5,525 bases of DNA from Candidatus Zixiibacteriota bacterium. Its GTDB lineage: Bacteria; Zixibacteria; MSB-5A5; SM1-73. The notes under the pieces are model-generated. The model ran no database searches. It saw nothing but the letters and a program-made list of their open reading frames with translations, and was not told the origin of the DNA. A program made the translations under genes and the position numbers. The stretch is taken from contig JAGMFA010000138.1 in the NCBI GenBank assembly GCA_023127875.1, forward strand, positions 1-5,525, read 5' to 3'. Below, in pieces: positions 1 through 5,525 of the stretch (position 1 is its first letter; each line of letters opens with the position of its first letter).

Positions 1-520
1 ATGCTTCCTTAGTAATTTCAACGCCTCTGGGATTTGTCCCCGGTTTAGGAAGTTTGATATAGTTTTGTCCACCTATTTTATCAAAAAGTCTCTTTTGAAC
101 CTCCAAGGGGATGTAATAAAATCCCCCAAGGTCATTCCAGTTAATTTGAACAAGCAAAATATCAAAATGAGGATAATAGGTTTCACGAAATTCTTTTGCT
201 TTTTGAGCATCAACAGTCCATATCAGTTTAACGCCACTGAAACTTTTGCCAGTAATCGTTTTAACGGATACAGGTACTCCAAATAATTTTGCATCCACTT
301 CGGGCTCAGTTATAGGAATCTGGATCTCCACATTGGCTTCACCAAATTTATAAATGAGCAAAGCAACCACTACCCTTTCACGAACCGAGCCGACTTCCAT
401 TCCGGTTTTGCCTGCTCTTGAACTTTCTAATTCTGCAAGCTGAAACAAATAAGGCAAACGTCTCTTGATTTTCTCTACAAGTTTTTCATCTTCAAATATT
501 TCAATCAAACGGCTTGACAT
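1..520 (-). CDS. ThaI-family type II restriction endonuclease (3' end beyond window)
   Basis: This open frame has no stop before the left edge; 173 codons are visible from the ATG at 520. I recognise it as a ThaI-type restriction endonuclease. The founding member, from Thermoplasma acidophilum, cuts CGCG; specificity here is inferred only from family. Recognisable blocks are LPYLFQLAELESSRAGKTGM (residues 22-41), ITEPEVDAKLFG (70-81), VKTITG (86-91), KLIWTVDAQKA (98-108), FDILLVQINW (119-128) and KLPKPGTNPRGVEI (156-169). A plausible PD-(D/E)XK-like active site is D76 followed by S85-V86-K87, with E42 or E48 as a further acid; this assignment is inference. The start is fixed by AAGGAG seven bases upstream. 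It follows the glycosyltransferase gene after 49 bp. No methyltransferase is present in the window, so any partner must lie beyond the left edge or be absent. From memory, family members run to a little over 200 aa, so only the C-terminus should be missing. Confidence 0.85.
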   Translation of the reverse strand, partial: MSSRLIEIFEDEKLVEKIKRRLPYLFQLAELESSRAGKTGMEVGSVRERVVVALLIYKFGEANVEIQIPITEPEVDAKLFGVPVSVKTITGKSFSGVKLIWTVDAQKAKEFRETYYPHFDILLVQINWNDLGGFYYIPLEVQKRLFDKIGGQNYIKLPKPGTNPRGVEITKEA

Positions 521-527
521 TCCTATG

Positions 528-533
528 CTCCTT
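528..533 (-). promoter_or_regulatory. Ribosome binding site of the ThaI-family gene
   Basis: On the minus strand this reads AAGGAG, seven bases before the ATG at 520. It is a near-consensus Shine-Dalgarno and decides the start. It contrasts with the two glycosyltransferase genes upstream, which lack one and seem to rely on translational coupling, so the restriction gene is set up for independent initiation. Confidence 0.8.
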
Positions 534-569
534 ATAATGTAGTTAGATACGCCCACACATCACAACTTC

Positions 570-1451
570 TTATTTAGGAAAGGAAAACTTCATCCCAGCC
601 ACAAAGAACAGACGTATCCAGATACTTAAGAAAACTATCCCATTTAAAAAAACATTGGGATTATGATGTTTACGGTAAAAATAATACATGCTCCTATGAT
701 GCTCCACCAGCATAGCAAATCTTCTATTTTGGGTGCTTTTGCCAATATGATGAATCACCAACACCTGTGGAAAGTAAAACACAGAAAAGCCCGATTTTTT
801 AGCCCGATAACACAGATCCACATCCTCCACATACATGTAAAATCTTTCGTCCAAAAGTCCCACCCTATCGAACATCTCCCTTTTAGCTAAAAGGCAGGAA
901 CCGGAGACCCAATCCACCTCCCTGATTTGAGAATGATTCTGATTCTTCAAAAGGTACTTTTGTGACAAAAGATTCTCAGGCAAGATTCGATTTAAGAAGG
1001 ATTGGCTGGATGAGATGGCAGTGAGATAAGAGGGAAACGATCTACATGAGAATTGAAAAATTCCCTTTTGATCGGTCATTTTAGGACCACAGATGCCCAC
1101 TTCAGACTTTAAGTCCATAAAATCTATCATCTTTTTCAAGCCACCCGGGGTCAATTCCGTGTCCGGGTTCAAAAGCAAAATATATCTTCCCTGGCTTTCT
1201 TTGATCCCCTGGTTACAACCTTTGGAAAAGCCCAAATTTCGTTTATTTTCGATCAGTTTTACTTGGGGGAAATCTCTTTGGAGCATTTCCTGACTATGAT
1301 CAGTTGAGTTATTATCTACTACTATCACTTCAATTTCTAAATCCTTTTCATATTTAAAGATCGATTCCAAACATTTTTTGAGCAAATTCTTCACATTGTA
1401 GTTGACGATAACAATGGAAAGCTGTTTATTCGGGCACTTAGCAAAAATCAT
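570..1451 (-). CDS. Family 2 glycosyltransferase, rhamnosyltransferase-like (WbbL/RfbF type)
   Basis: A 293-aa GT-A fold glycosyltransferase, predicted to transfer a sugar from a nucleotide-sugar donor to a growing cell-surface glycan at the cytoplasmic face of the membrane. The N-terminal nucleotide-binding part shows IVIVNYN (residues 13-19), VVDNNSTD (44-51) and ENKRNLGFSKGCNQG (68-82). The metal-binding DXD equivalent is LLLNPDTEL (92-100). The acceptor half shows DWVSGSCLLAKREMF (180-194), the DERFYMYVEDVDLCYR block with the likely catalytic acids E209/D210 (201-216), and HHIGKST (234-240). These blocks are typical of the WbbL/rhamnosyltransferase branch of GT2, though donor and acceptor cannot be read from them. 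Residues 267-288 are hydrophobic and may associate with the membrane. The start overlaps the stop of the preceding gene as ATGA (1451-1448) and has no evident Shine-Dalgarno, which implies translational coupling. Confidence 0.9.
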   Translation of the reverse strand: MIFAKCPNKQLSIVIVNYNVKNLLKKCLESIFKYEKDLEIEVIVVDNNSTDHSQEMLQRDFPQVKLIENKRNLGFSKGCNQGIKESQGRYILLLNPDTELTPGGLKKMIDFMDLKSEVGICGPKMTDQKGIFQFSCRSFPSYLTAISSSQSFLNRILPENLLSQKYLLKNQNHSQIREVDWVSGSCLLAKREMFDRVGLLDERFYMYVEDVDLCYRAKKSGFSVFYFPQVLVIHHIGKSTQNRRFAMLVEHHRSMYYFYRKHHNPNVFLNGIVFLSIWIRLFFVAGMKFSFPK

Positions 1452-2161
1452 AACTTACCCAAAAGACTCATAAGTCTCAATCTCCAAACCATCCAGATTG
1501 CTTCTCTTACGATCTTTTTGGACATCTTGGATTGTCCCAGCCTTCGGTCCTCAAATACGATGGGGATCTCCTTTATGCGAAATTTTTTTCTCCAGGCTCT
1601 GAAGCTCATCTCGATCTGAAACGAGTATCCATTGGATTTAACCTTATCCAGATCGATCGCCTCCAAAACCTCCCGTCTGAAACATTTGAACCCCCCGGTG
1701 GCATCTTTGACCGGAAGCCCGGTGATTATGCGCGAATAGACGTTGGCATAGTAAGAAAGAAGGAGCCGGGACATGGGCCAGTTGATCACATTCACTCCAC
1801 TTATATATCTGGAGCCTATGACCAGGTCAGTCTCTTTTATGGCATTCAAAAATTCCGGAATATTTTTGGGGTCGTGGGAGAAGTCTGCGTCCATCTCGAA
1901 GATATAGTCGTATTTCTTTTGAATGGCATATTTGAAGCCGGCCACGTAGGCGGTGCCCAGTCCGCTTTTATTTTTGCGGTGGATCACAAAAATGCGGCTG
2001 TTTTCCGCAGACATTAAATTCGCAATCTCGCCGGTGCCATCCGGTGAACCATCGTCCACAATCAGCACATCAATACTGGAATGCTTTTCCAACACCTGGG
2101 GGACGATTTGTTCGATGTTGTCCCTCTCATTATAGGTGGGGATGATGACCAGAGTCTTCAT
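1448..2161 (-). CDS. Polyprenol-phosphate sugar synthase, DPM1-type (polyprenol monophosphomannose synthase-like GT2)
   Basis: A 237-aa single-domain GT2 enzyme predicted to transfer a hexose, classically mannose from GDP-mannose, onto polyprenyl (undecaprenyl) phosphate at the cytoplasmic membrane face. Motifs appear in family order: PTYNE (residues 8-12), IVDDGSPDGT (34-43), FEMDADFSHDP with the metal-binding DAD (88-98), IGSRYI (115-120), DATGGFKCFRR (153-163), NGYSFQIEM (177-185) and FEDRRLGQSKMS (203-214). The length matches the soluble catalytic-domain form; there is no C-terminal GtrA-like or multi-pass membrane domain. The related Und-P-glucose and Und-P-GlcNAc synthases share many of these motifs, so the sugar is not certain. 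The gene overlaps the YfhO-like gene upstream (ATGA at 2161-2158) and the next glycosyltransferase downstream (ATGA at 1451-1448). This fits a donor made for the neighbouring membrane protein. Confidence 0.92.
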   Translation of the reverse strand: MKTLVIIPTYNERDNIEQIVPQVLEKHSSIDVLIVDDGSPDGTGEIANLMSAENSRIFVIHRKNKSGLGTAYVAGFKYAIQKKYDYIFEMDADFSHDPKNIPEFLNAIKETDLVIGSRYISGVNVINWPMSRLLLSYYANVYSRIITGLPVKDATGGFKCFRREVLEAIDLDKVKSNGYSFQIEMSFRAWRKKFRIKEIPIVFEDRRLGQSKMSKKIVREAIWMVWRLRLMSLLGKL

Positions 2162-4647
2162 ATCTGTTTTGTCGATTTTGGGTTCGGGATAACCTTTTTA
2201 GATACATTTCCTTTTATCAAATAAAAACCAAATATAAGCAATAATACTAAGCATGTCAACAAAGTGGACATTTTTCCGATCTTATAAGGAGCTGAATCAA
2301 AAACAAACTTCACCTCATGCCTCCCTTTATCCAGATATACCGCCCTGAAAAGATAATCCGCTCTATAGATTTTAGTCTCCTTGCCATCTACATAAGCTTT
2401 CCACGAGGGATAATAATTTTCGCTTAGGATCAAAAAACCGGGCTGTGAAAGTTCTGCCTTGACTTCAAAACTATTTATCTCATCCTTTTCGATCCAAGCT
2501 CTTCCTTTTGCCGTGGAGGTATCCGTTGAGCTCAAGGAAACTTCGGGTTCTTCCTCTAAGATGATGAAATTCGTATAATCGAAACTTGGATCTTTGATTC
2601 TTTGCAAAATCTTTTCTTTATCTCTTTCGACCTCATATTTGAAGACTATACGGGCTCGGGAAAGATAGGTCAAATTTTGGAATACGTAAACTCCATCTCC
2701 CAAAAAGACCTGCTTAAATTTGGGATGCTCAAAGGGCTGTCGGCTAAGAAAATATTTGGTGTTCAAAAGATCCAATTTATTCCCCAAGAGAAATTGAGCA
2801 TATCTTTGTTGATATTCCTCTTTTGTCCTTGCTCCCTCCAAATGTTTCCTTTCTGAAAAATCATCATAGGCTTTGAGTTGATTTCCATGATATCCCAAGA
2901 CCTGCATTATCTTATAGAAAGCCAAGAAATCCTGATTGGAATAGGTGCGGGGAAGAGATATAACTCTGAATTTCTCTTTATCCTTTTGTAAGAATTCGAT
3001 GGCCCTATCTTGGCGAAAATGAGACCGGTAGTCGAAGTTCTTGATAAACTTAAAATCTACCCTCCACAGATCAAAGATTAACAGAACCCCTATCCATAGA
3101 ACAAACAAAGGCGGAGTTATCCTCTTTTTCACCAAGAAATAGATAGCTAAAACAGTCAATCCTACAAAAAAGGATGCAAGCCAAAATCCTTTGACCAGAT
3201 TAGGAAGATTTTCCAGCATGACCCCCTTTTTATAGGGGGCAATATCGGAATACAAAATTCCGGTCCAGATGGAGAGAAGGACACCTCCAGCCATGGAGAA
3301 AAGAAGGGACAATCCAAAAAAGACCGCCACAACGATGAGAAGAATCTTAAAAAGTCTCTTTTGCTCTTCTGAATTTTTTATTCCTTTTAAGAGACGTTCA
3401 CAGAAAAGAGCGGCTAAAAAGACGACGGAGAAAACTAAAAGAAATAAAATCAAGCTGGGCGCTCTGAAATTCTTCACCTGGGGCACAAAATGATAAAAAA
3501 TTCTGTAAATGGGCGTATGTCCGCCCAAAGAATAGATGATAGCCAACGCCGACAAACCCACAAAAAACCAAACTTTTTTATCTCTGACAAAGAACAAACA
3601 TAAGAAAGCCAAGAGTAAAGGGATTATTCCCCCATAGTCGGAATTTTGCTTAAAAGGATTTCTGCCCCAGTAGGTATTTTCCTCAGTAGTATTATACCCA
3701 CAGAACTCAGGCACCACCTGAGCGGCTAACTCCTCTGGATGAGCCGACCAGGAGACCGCATATTCATAACCTCTCCCTCCTTCTGCCCGGGGAGAATACT
3801 TATTCACGTATATATAGGGCGGAAGCATCTGAATTAAAGATAGTGAAAGACCGATCAATACCGCCAAGACGAAAAGAGCAATCGGTTTGAATAAAGGTTT
3901 TATTCTTTCGAGGAACCGAAGTTCCTTCCTTGAAACAAATTCCGAAACCAATCTAAACAGAAAATAAAGTCCAACTGCCCAAAGGGCATAGTAAGCCAGC
4001 TGGGGATGGTTGGCTAAGATCAGAAGTCCGATGGAGGCTCCAAATCCCAGATAATAGATTATCCTCCTTGTATCCCAAGCCTTTTGTAAAAAGAAAAACA
4101 AAAGCGGAAGCAGACTGGTGATATACATCCTCCCATCCTGACCTCCATAAACCCAGGAGACCAAATTAGCAGAAAACATATACGCCACGCCGGAAAACAA
4201 GGAAACCGACCTGGAGAATTTAAAAGCCCGCATGCAAAGATACATGAAGAGCCCGGCCAAAAACACGGTCAAAACCAACTTCCACCCCAAAGCGCGGTAG
4301 ATGGGCAGGATGAACTGCAAGATGGCTAAAGGATAGAAGGTATCGCCATGCATGGCGTCCACAAAAGGCATGCCCCCGAAAAGATAAGGATTCCACTGGG
4401 GGATGGAATGATACTCTCTCACAAAGGAGGCATAAAAAGATCTGAACATCACCCCGGCTTCAATGGTGTCCGTTCCATATAGCATCTGGTCGGAGAAGAT
4501 GAAACTGTTGAACAGAATGATGGTCAAAACAAAAAGCAAAGCCAATGGCAGATACTTGAAGAGCTTCTGTCTTTTCTCCAAATCCAAGCCAAGTGCTTTT
4601 GGCTTTTCAACCTTTTTAGCCTTTTTCCCTTTTCCCTTTTTTGCCAT
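2158..4647 (-). CDS. YfhO-family multi-pass membrane protein (probable GT-C-like glycosyltransferase)
   Basis: This 829-aa protein starts with a very basic cytoplasmic segment (MAKKGKGKKAKK) and has a first membrane span at about residues 32-51. About a dozen further hydrophobic segments follow to about residue 540. A soluble, probably extracytoplasmic region covers about 545-790, and a last span lies at about 792-811. Family hallmarks are YGTDT (57-61, with D60 in the first outer loop, where GT-C enzymes carry their catalytic acid), PQWNPYLFGGMPF (83-95), HGDTFYP (100-106) and the C-terminal SENYYPSWKAYVDG (742-755). YfhO of Bacillus subtilis acts with the polyprenol-P-sugar synthase CsbB in lipoteichoic acid glycosylation, and the next gene here is a polyprenol-P-sugar synthase. 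A similar role on another envelope glycan is inference. I chose the ATG at 4647. An in-frame TTG at 4656 would add three residues, and neither has a clear Shine-Dalgarno. Confidence 0.88.
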   Translation of the reverse strand: MAKKGKGKKAKKVEKPKALGLDLEKRQKLFKYLPLALLFVLTIILFNSFIFSDQMLYGTDTIEAGVMFRSFYASFVREYHSIPQWNPYLFGGMPFVDAMHGDTFYPLAILQFILPIYRALGWKLVLTVFLAGLFMYLCMRAFKFSRSVSLFSGVAYMFSANLVSWVYGGQDGRMYITSLLPLLFFFLQKAWDTRRIIYYLGFGASIGLLILANHPQLAYYALWAVGLYFLFRLVSEFVSRKELRFLERIKPLFKPIALFVLAVLIGLSLSLIQMLPPYIYVNKYSPRAEGGRGYEYAVSWSAHPEELAAQVVPEFCGYNTTEENTYWGRNPFKQNSDYGGIIPLLLAFLCLFFVRDKKVWFFVGLSALAIIYSLGGHTPIYRIFYHFVPQVKNFRAPSLILFLLVFSVVFLAALFCERLLKGIKNSEEQKRLFKILLIVVAVFFGLSLLFSMAGGVLLSIWTGILYSDIAPYKKGVMLENLPNLVKGFWLASFFVGLTVLAIYFLVKKRITPPLFVLWIGVLLIFDLWRVDFKFIKNFDYRSHFRQDRAIEFLQKDKEKFRVISLPRTYSNQDFLAFYKIMQVLGYHGNQLKAYDDFSERKHLEGARTKEEYQQRYAQFLLGNKLDLLNTKYFLSRQPFEHPKFKQVFLGDGVYVFQNLTYLSRARIVFKYEVERDKEKILQRIKDPSFDYTNFIILEEEPEVSLSSTDTSTAKGRAWIEKDEINSFEVKAELSQPGFLILSENYYPSWKAYVDGKETKIYRADYLFRAVYLDKGRHEVKFVFDSAPYKIGKMSTLLTCLVLLLIFGFYLIKGNVSKKVIPNPKSTKQI

Positions 4648-4656
4648 GACAAGCAA

Positions 4657-4803
4657 TCAAGAATTTAAGAATATTTGTTTAAACATAAAATTCTTTATCC
4701 AGTAACAGAATCCTCAATCTATCTTATATTATTGCTTTTGCCTATAACGATCAGACTAATTCAACTTTTTTAATTTAATATTCTAATGAGTCTAAAAGCC
4801 AGT
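4657..4803 (-). promoter_or_regulatory. AT-rich leader before the glycan gene block (possible promoter)
   Basis: This gap between hicA and the YfhO-like gene is strikingly AT-rich and has no coding potential that I can see. On the minus strand it holds TTGAAT (4765-4760) and a TAATAT box (4732-4727), but these are about 27 bp apart, too far to form one sigma-70 promoter. No -35-like hexamer sits at the right distance from TAATAT. A promoter is expected here because the three-gene block starts just downstream, but its position is not resolved. Confidence 0.25.
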
Positions 4804-4825
4804 AAAAATATTGCTAAATATTCTT
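4804..4825 (-). terminator. Weak AT-only hairpin overlapping the hicA stop
   Basis: On the minus strand AAGAATATT (4825-4817) and AATATTTTT (4812-4804) can pair over nine positions, one of them G-U, around a four-base loop TAGC. The loop contains the TAG stop of hicA. The run of Ts at the 3' arm resembles an intrinsic terminator, but the stem has no G-C pair and would be unstable. It could end the hicBA transcript only weakly. Confidence 0.3.
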
Positions 4826-5047
4826 CAATTCCTTGCCAAACTGTTCCGGTGTCAGCTCAATTTCACGCAGAATTTCCCGAATCAAGGGACGGGCAAGGTC
4901 TCGTCCCGAATGTTTAGGAACGGTGGTGGTTCTGCCGTCCGCATGGCGATAAAAAACATGACTTCCTTTCTGCCGCACTGCTTTAAAACCAAGAGCAAAG
5001 AGCACTTTTTCCATAGTTTCAAAATTTACAATTCGAAGGCGACTCAT
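4814..5047 (-). CDS. hicA: HicA-family toxin (mRNA interferase)
   Basis: A 77-aa protein of the HicA/YcfA family: a small double-stranded-RNA-binding-fold ribonuclease that cleaves mRNA and is neutralised by HicB. The family core is plain. LGFKAVRQKGSHVFYRH spans residues 19-35 and includes the catalytic histidine H30 in the G-S-H motif. It is followed by DGRTTTVPKHSGRDL (37-51) and the C-terminal helix LIREILREIELTPEQF (55-70). The catalytic residue and both flanking blocks are intact, so the toxin should be active. Length is normal for the family. The ATG overlaps the antitoxin stop as ATGA (5047-5044), and GAGGT lies six bases upstream within the end of hicB, so translation is coupled but also has its own ribosome binding site. 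Confidence 0.93.
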   Translation of the reverse strand: MSRLRIVNFETMEKVLFALGFKAVRQKGSHVFYRHADGRTTTVPKHSGRDLARPLIREILREIELTPEQFGKELKNI

Positions 5048-5268
5048 ATGCTGACCTCAATCTGCTGAAGTCCTGCAAACTGCGGAAACTCTCTTATATC
5101 ACCACTTTCTTTCAATTCTTCAAGACACAATTCCAGAACTTCCTTTAAGTTCTTTTGGAGCTCATCCAGCGTTGCGCCCTGAGTGTGGGCACCGGGAATC
5201 CCCGGGACAATGCCTACGTAAAGCCGAGTTTCCGGGTCCCACTCAATATAGGCTGTAAAAGTTCTCAT
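5044..5268 (-). CDS. hicB: HicB-family antitoxin, short form
   Basis: A 74-aa antitoxin that should bind and block the adjacent HicA. The HicB-like partial RNase H fold is recognisable in FTAYIEWDPETRLYVGIVPG (residues 4-23), followed by IPGAHTQGATLDELQKNLKE (24-43) and an amphipathic helix EVLELCLEELKES (43-55). After this only about 19 residues remain (GDIREFPQF... to the end), which is too short for the helix-turn-helix or ribbon-helix-helix DNA-binding domain that longer HicB proteins carry. Any autoregulation would therefore need another mechanism or protein. The gene precedes hicA, the reverse of the E. coli hicAB order, and this arrangement is common elsewhere. The ATG at 5268 is supported by AAGGAG seven bases upstream. 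Confidence 0.92.
   Translation of the reverse strand: MRTFTAYIEWDPETRLYVGIVPGIPGAHTQGATLDELQKNLKEVLELCLEELKESGDIREFPQFAGLQQIEVSI
5054..5058 (-). promoter_or_regulatory. Ribosome binding site of hicA inside hicB
   Basis: The minus strand reads GAGGT six bases before the hicA ATG, inside the last codons of hicB. It allows some independent toxin initiation in addition to the ATGA coupling. Confidence 0.6.
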
Positions 5269-5275
5269 CGTTTTT

Positions 5276-5281
5276 CTCCTT
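5276..5281 (-). promoter_or_regulatory. Ribosome binding site of hicB
   Basis: The minus strand reads AAGGAG seven bases before the ATG at 5268. It is a strong Shine-Dalgarno, expected for an antitoxin that must be made in excess, and it fixes the hicB start. Confidence 0.8.
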
Positions 5282-5299
5282 CTTTCATTGTCAAGGTGT

Positions 5300-5326
5300 C
5301 AGTTTGATTGAACACAAAATCAACTG
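5300..5326. repeat. Inverted repeat upstream of hicB (9-bp arms, one bulge)
   Basis: CAGTTTGATT (5300-5309) and AATCAACTG (5318-5326) are inverted copies, pairing over nine bases with one unpaired T and an eight-base loop. The element lies about 32 bp before the hicB start, where an operator or 5' leader hairpin would be expected. Its function is not shown by the sequence. Confidence 0.5.
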
Positions 5327-5333
5327 CTGGTAC

Positions 5334-5349
5334 GCGACACAAGTGTCGC
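5334..5349. repeat. Perfect 16-bp dyad GCGACAC-AA-GTGTCGC
   Basis: Two perfect seven-base arms, GCGACAC (5334-5340) and GTGTCGC (5343-5349), flank AA. A looser extension pairs TGGTA on the left (5328-5332) with TAcaCCA on the right (5350-5356), with a bulged base. The element stands between the flippase-like gene, ten bases after its stop, and hicB. It is GC-rich in an AT-rich gap. No T-run follows directly on either strand, so it is not a canonical intrinsic terminator. It could be an operator, an RNA-stabilising hairpin or one copy of an interspersed palindromic repeat. Confidence 0.6.
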
Positions 5350-5358
5350 TACACCAAT

Positions 5359-5525
5359 TTATTTCAAAGGCAATGCGATCAAAAAACATAAAAGTTCCAC
5401 CAAGCTTATCCATAATCTCGACAAAATCGAAATCAAAATAGCCACCGGTACAGGAAAATATGATTCAAGTAACAAAACCAAAATTCCCTCTCTTACTCCA
5501 ATCCCTCCTGGGGCAAACAAAGCCG
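5359..5525 (-). CDS. C-terminal end of a UPF0104 / lysylphosphatidylglycerol-synthase-TM flippase-like membrane protein (partial)
   Basis: Only the last 54 codons are visible, ending in TAA at 5361-5359; the 5' part is beyond the right edge. The fragment opens with ALFAPGGIGVREGILVLLL. The PGG-x-G-x-R-E-G block is the characteristic late motif of the UPF0104/LPG_synthase_TM family (MprF flippase-domain and AglD relatives). It is followed by hydrophobic helices around ILISILSRLWISLVELLCFL (residues 30-49). Such integral-membrane proteins are associated with moving or modifying lipids and lipid-linked sugars, and they often accompany glycosyltransferases. The gene is co-directional with the glycan genes but separated from them by hicBA. 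The fragment is short, so the family call rests mainly on the PGGIGVREG motif and the hydrophobic pattern; the two other frames on this strand are interrupted by stops. Confidence 0.7.
   Translation of the reverse strand, partial: ALFAPGGIGVREGILVLLLESYFPVPVAILISILSRLWISLVELLCFLIALPLK

Noticed and set aside
65..286. 73-codon plus-strand open frame
   Set aside because: It is antisense to the ThaI-family gene, which shows clear family blocks and a good ribosome binding site.
541..569. Terminator between the glycosyltransferase and the ThaI-family gene
   Set aside because: I see no hairpin followed by Ts in this short gap; read-through from the glycan genes into the restriction gene is possible.
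1532..2017. 161-codon plus-strand open frame
   Set aside because: It lies entirely within the antisense of the DPM1-type gene, whose family motifs are unambiguous; the translated plus-strand product has no recognisable family features.
4727..4765. TTGAAT and TAATAT as -35 and -10 of a promoter for the glycan block
   Set aside because: They are about 27 bp apart, well beyond the 16-18 bp spacing of a sigma-70 promoter, and the region is AT-rich enough to give such boxes by chance.
4811..5068. 85-codon plus-strand open frame opposite hicA
   Set aside because: It is a shadow of hicA, which has an intact catalytic motif, proper start and coupling to hicB.
1731..5336. Possible avoidance of CGCG, the ThaI target: by eye only three sites (1731, 4293, 5333)
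   Set aside because: Other palindromes of the same composition vary widely in the same window by hand count (GGCC about four, CCGG more than twenty), so a low CGCG count in 5.5 kb is not evidence of restriction pressure.
5334..5349. Rho-independent terminator for the flippase-like gene
   Set aside because: The stem is strong, but no T-run follows directly on the minus strand and the spacer between arms is only two bases; it is listed as a dyad repeat instead.

Overview
The window looks like part of an uncultured bacterial chromosome, moderately AT-rich and densely packed. Every gene I can support lies on the minus strand, so the reading order runs from the right edge to the left. No rRNA, tRNA, CRISPR array or transposase is visible. 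The taxon cannot be fixed from this sequence. Good AAGGAG ribosome binding sites at two genes and YfhO-, UPF0104- and HicBA-type proteins indicate a bacterium.

Reading along the minus strand, the layout is as follows. (1) The last 54 codons of an integral-membrane protein of the UPF0104 / lysylphosphatidylglycerol-synthase-TM flippase-like family enter from the right edge (5359-5525). (2) A short intergenic stretch carries two inverted repeats and a strong ribosome binding site. (3) A compact hicB-hicA toxin-antitoxin pair follows (5268-4814), with the antitoxin first and an ATGA overlap. (4) An AT-rich gap of about 165 bp comes next. (5) A three-gene block is joined by two ATGA overlaps: a YfhO-family multi-pass membrane protein of 829 aa (4647-2158), a polyprenol-phosphate-sugar synthase of the DPM1 type (2161-1448), and a rhamnosyltransferase-like family 2 glycosyltransferase (1451-570). 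(6) After 49 bp, the start of a ThaI-family type II restriction endonuclease runs off the left edge (520-1). It has its own ribosome binding site.

The glycan genes make a coherent unit. A cytoplasmic-face enzyme would load a sugar onto polyprenyl phosphate, and a large GT-C-like membrane protein would use that lipid-linked sugar on the outer face. A second GT2 enzyme would add another sugar to a nucleotide-sugar-dependent glycan. The UPF0104-type protein may belong to the same envelope pathway. The pairing of a polyprenol-P-sugar synthase with YfhO recalls the CsbB/YfhO pair that glycosylates lipoteichoic acid in Firmicutes. The hicBA module sits inside this neighbourhood and the restriction gene sits at its downstream end, so the locus mixes envelope-glycan genes with two defence/addiction-type elements. 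I see no clear new system; the best leads are the glycosylation unit, the hicB upstream dyads and the partial ThaI-type restriction gene.
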